NCBI GenBank assembly: GCA_002937525.1
Contig: PTKA01000038.1
Coordinates: forward strand, 1-8,779
DNA: 8,779 bases
From: Alphaproteobacteria bacterium MarineAlpha10_Bin3
GTDB taxonomy: Bacteria; Pseudomonadota; Alphaproteobacteria; UBA8366; GCA-2717185
Reading direction: 5' to 3'
Below, one piece after another: positions 8,549 through 8,779 of the stretch; within the stretch, counting starts at the first letter, position 1; every line of letters begins with the position of its first letter. The notes beneath the pieces were generated by a model. It was not told the origin of the DNA. It ran no database searches and saw only the letters and a list, made by a program, of their open reading frames with translations. The position numbers were made by a program, and so were the translations under genes.

Positions 8549-8556
8549 GTATACAA
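8547..8556. promoter_or_regulatory. Palindromic operator candidate
   Basis: TTGTATACAA is a perfect 10-bp palindrome overlapping the predicted -10 box and lying 27 nt before the antitoxin start codon. Ribbon-helix-helix antitoxins typically repress their own promoter through such short inverted repeats, so autoregulation is likely though not shown. Confidence 0.5.
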
Positions 8557-8582
8557 GTTAATTTTATAGGCAGGTGCAGGCC

Positions 8583-8779
8583 ATGGCGGACAGTGCGGTT
8601 CTTTCTGTGAGGATTGAAAAATCAACCAAGGACCGGTTGGCGAGGATCGCCAAAAGCATGAAACGCAGTCAGTCGTATCTTGCGGCGGAAGCGATCGAGG
8701 AATTCGTGTCGGTGCAGGAATGGCAAATCGCCGGCATCCATGACGCGCTTGCCTCTCTCGATCGAGGCGAAGCCATCGC
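8583..8779 (+). CDS. Ribbon-helix-helix (CopG/ParD-like) antitoxin, partial
   Basis: The first 65 codons are visible before the window ends. MADSAVLSVRIEKSTKDRLARIAKS has the beta-strand (VLSVRIE) and first helix of a MetJ/Arc/CopG ribbon-helix-helix DNA-binding domain. MKRSQSYLAAEAIEEFV is its second helix, and VQEWQIAGIHDALASLDRGEAI is the start of the toxin-binding tail seen in ParD- and RelB-like antitoxins (the ...W....I..AL..ID.G... pattern). In this family a ParE/RelE-type toxin gene usually follows, often with an overlap; it would lie to the right of the window. The protein would dimerise, bind the upstream palindrome and neutralise that toxin. Its upstream region has low GC, which agrees with mobile acquisition. 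Full length and partner cannot be seen. Confidence 0.85.
   Translation, partial: MADSAVLSVRIEKSTKDRLARIAKSMKRSQSYLAAEAIEEFVSVQEWQIAGIHDALASLDRGEAI

Overview
The window looks like a chromosomal stretch of a GC-rich alphaproteobacterium, probably near Rhodospirillales. This placement is inferred from base composition, codon use and the feel of the proteins; there is no rRNA or other firm marker. No tRNA, rRNA, CRISPR array or insertion sequence was seen, and no stretch above about 300 bases lacks a gene.

Left block (1-2761, minus strand): leuA (2-isopropylmalate synthase, long yeast/mycobacterial type), then a small two-helix membrane protein whose reading frame breaks at a run of seven G, then the N-terminal part of pmbA/tldE, which runs off the left edge. 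Spacing is tight (2 and 51 nt), so the three probably share a transcript. A divergent tiny ORF of 27 codons with a strong Shine-Dalgarno sequence starts at 2943.

Middle block (3232-6143): a plus-strand alpha/beta hydrolase converges on a minus-strand amidase-signature enzyme, and the two stop codons overlap by 4 nt. Upstream of the amidase, on the same strand, lies the most interesting locus. It holds a 58-residue Lys/Ala-rich protein (GTG start, 5967-6143) followed after 8 nt by a 193-residue protein (GTG start, 5377-5958). The larger protein has motifs resembling an H-Y ADP-ribosyltransferase fold. Architecture, small size, coupled translation and lower GC fit a toxin-antitoxin or host-interaction cassette that lacks an established name as far as I can tell.

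Right block (6200-8779): ubiD (prenylated-FMN decarboxylase of ubiquinone synthesis, minus strand) is divergent from a 245-residue protein with gamma-glutamylcyclotransferase-like sequence features. At the right edge, behind an AT-rich promoter carrying a perfect 10-bp palindrome, begins a ribbon-helix-helix (CopG/ParD-like) antitoxin gene cut by the window end. Core metabolic genes (leuA, ubiD, pmbA) are thus interspersed with at least one recognisable and one candidate toxin-antitoxin locus.
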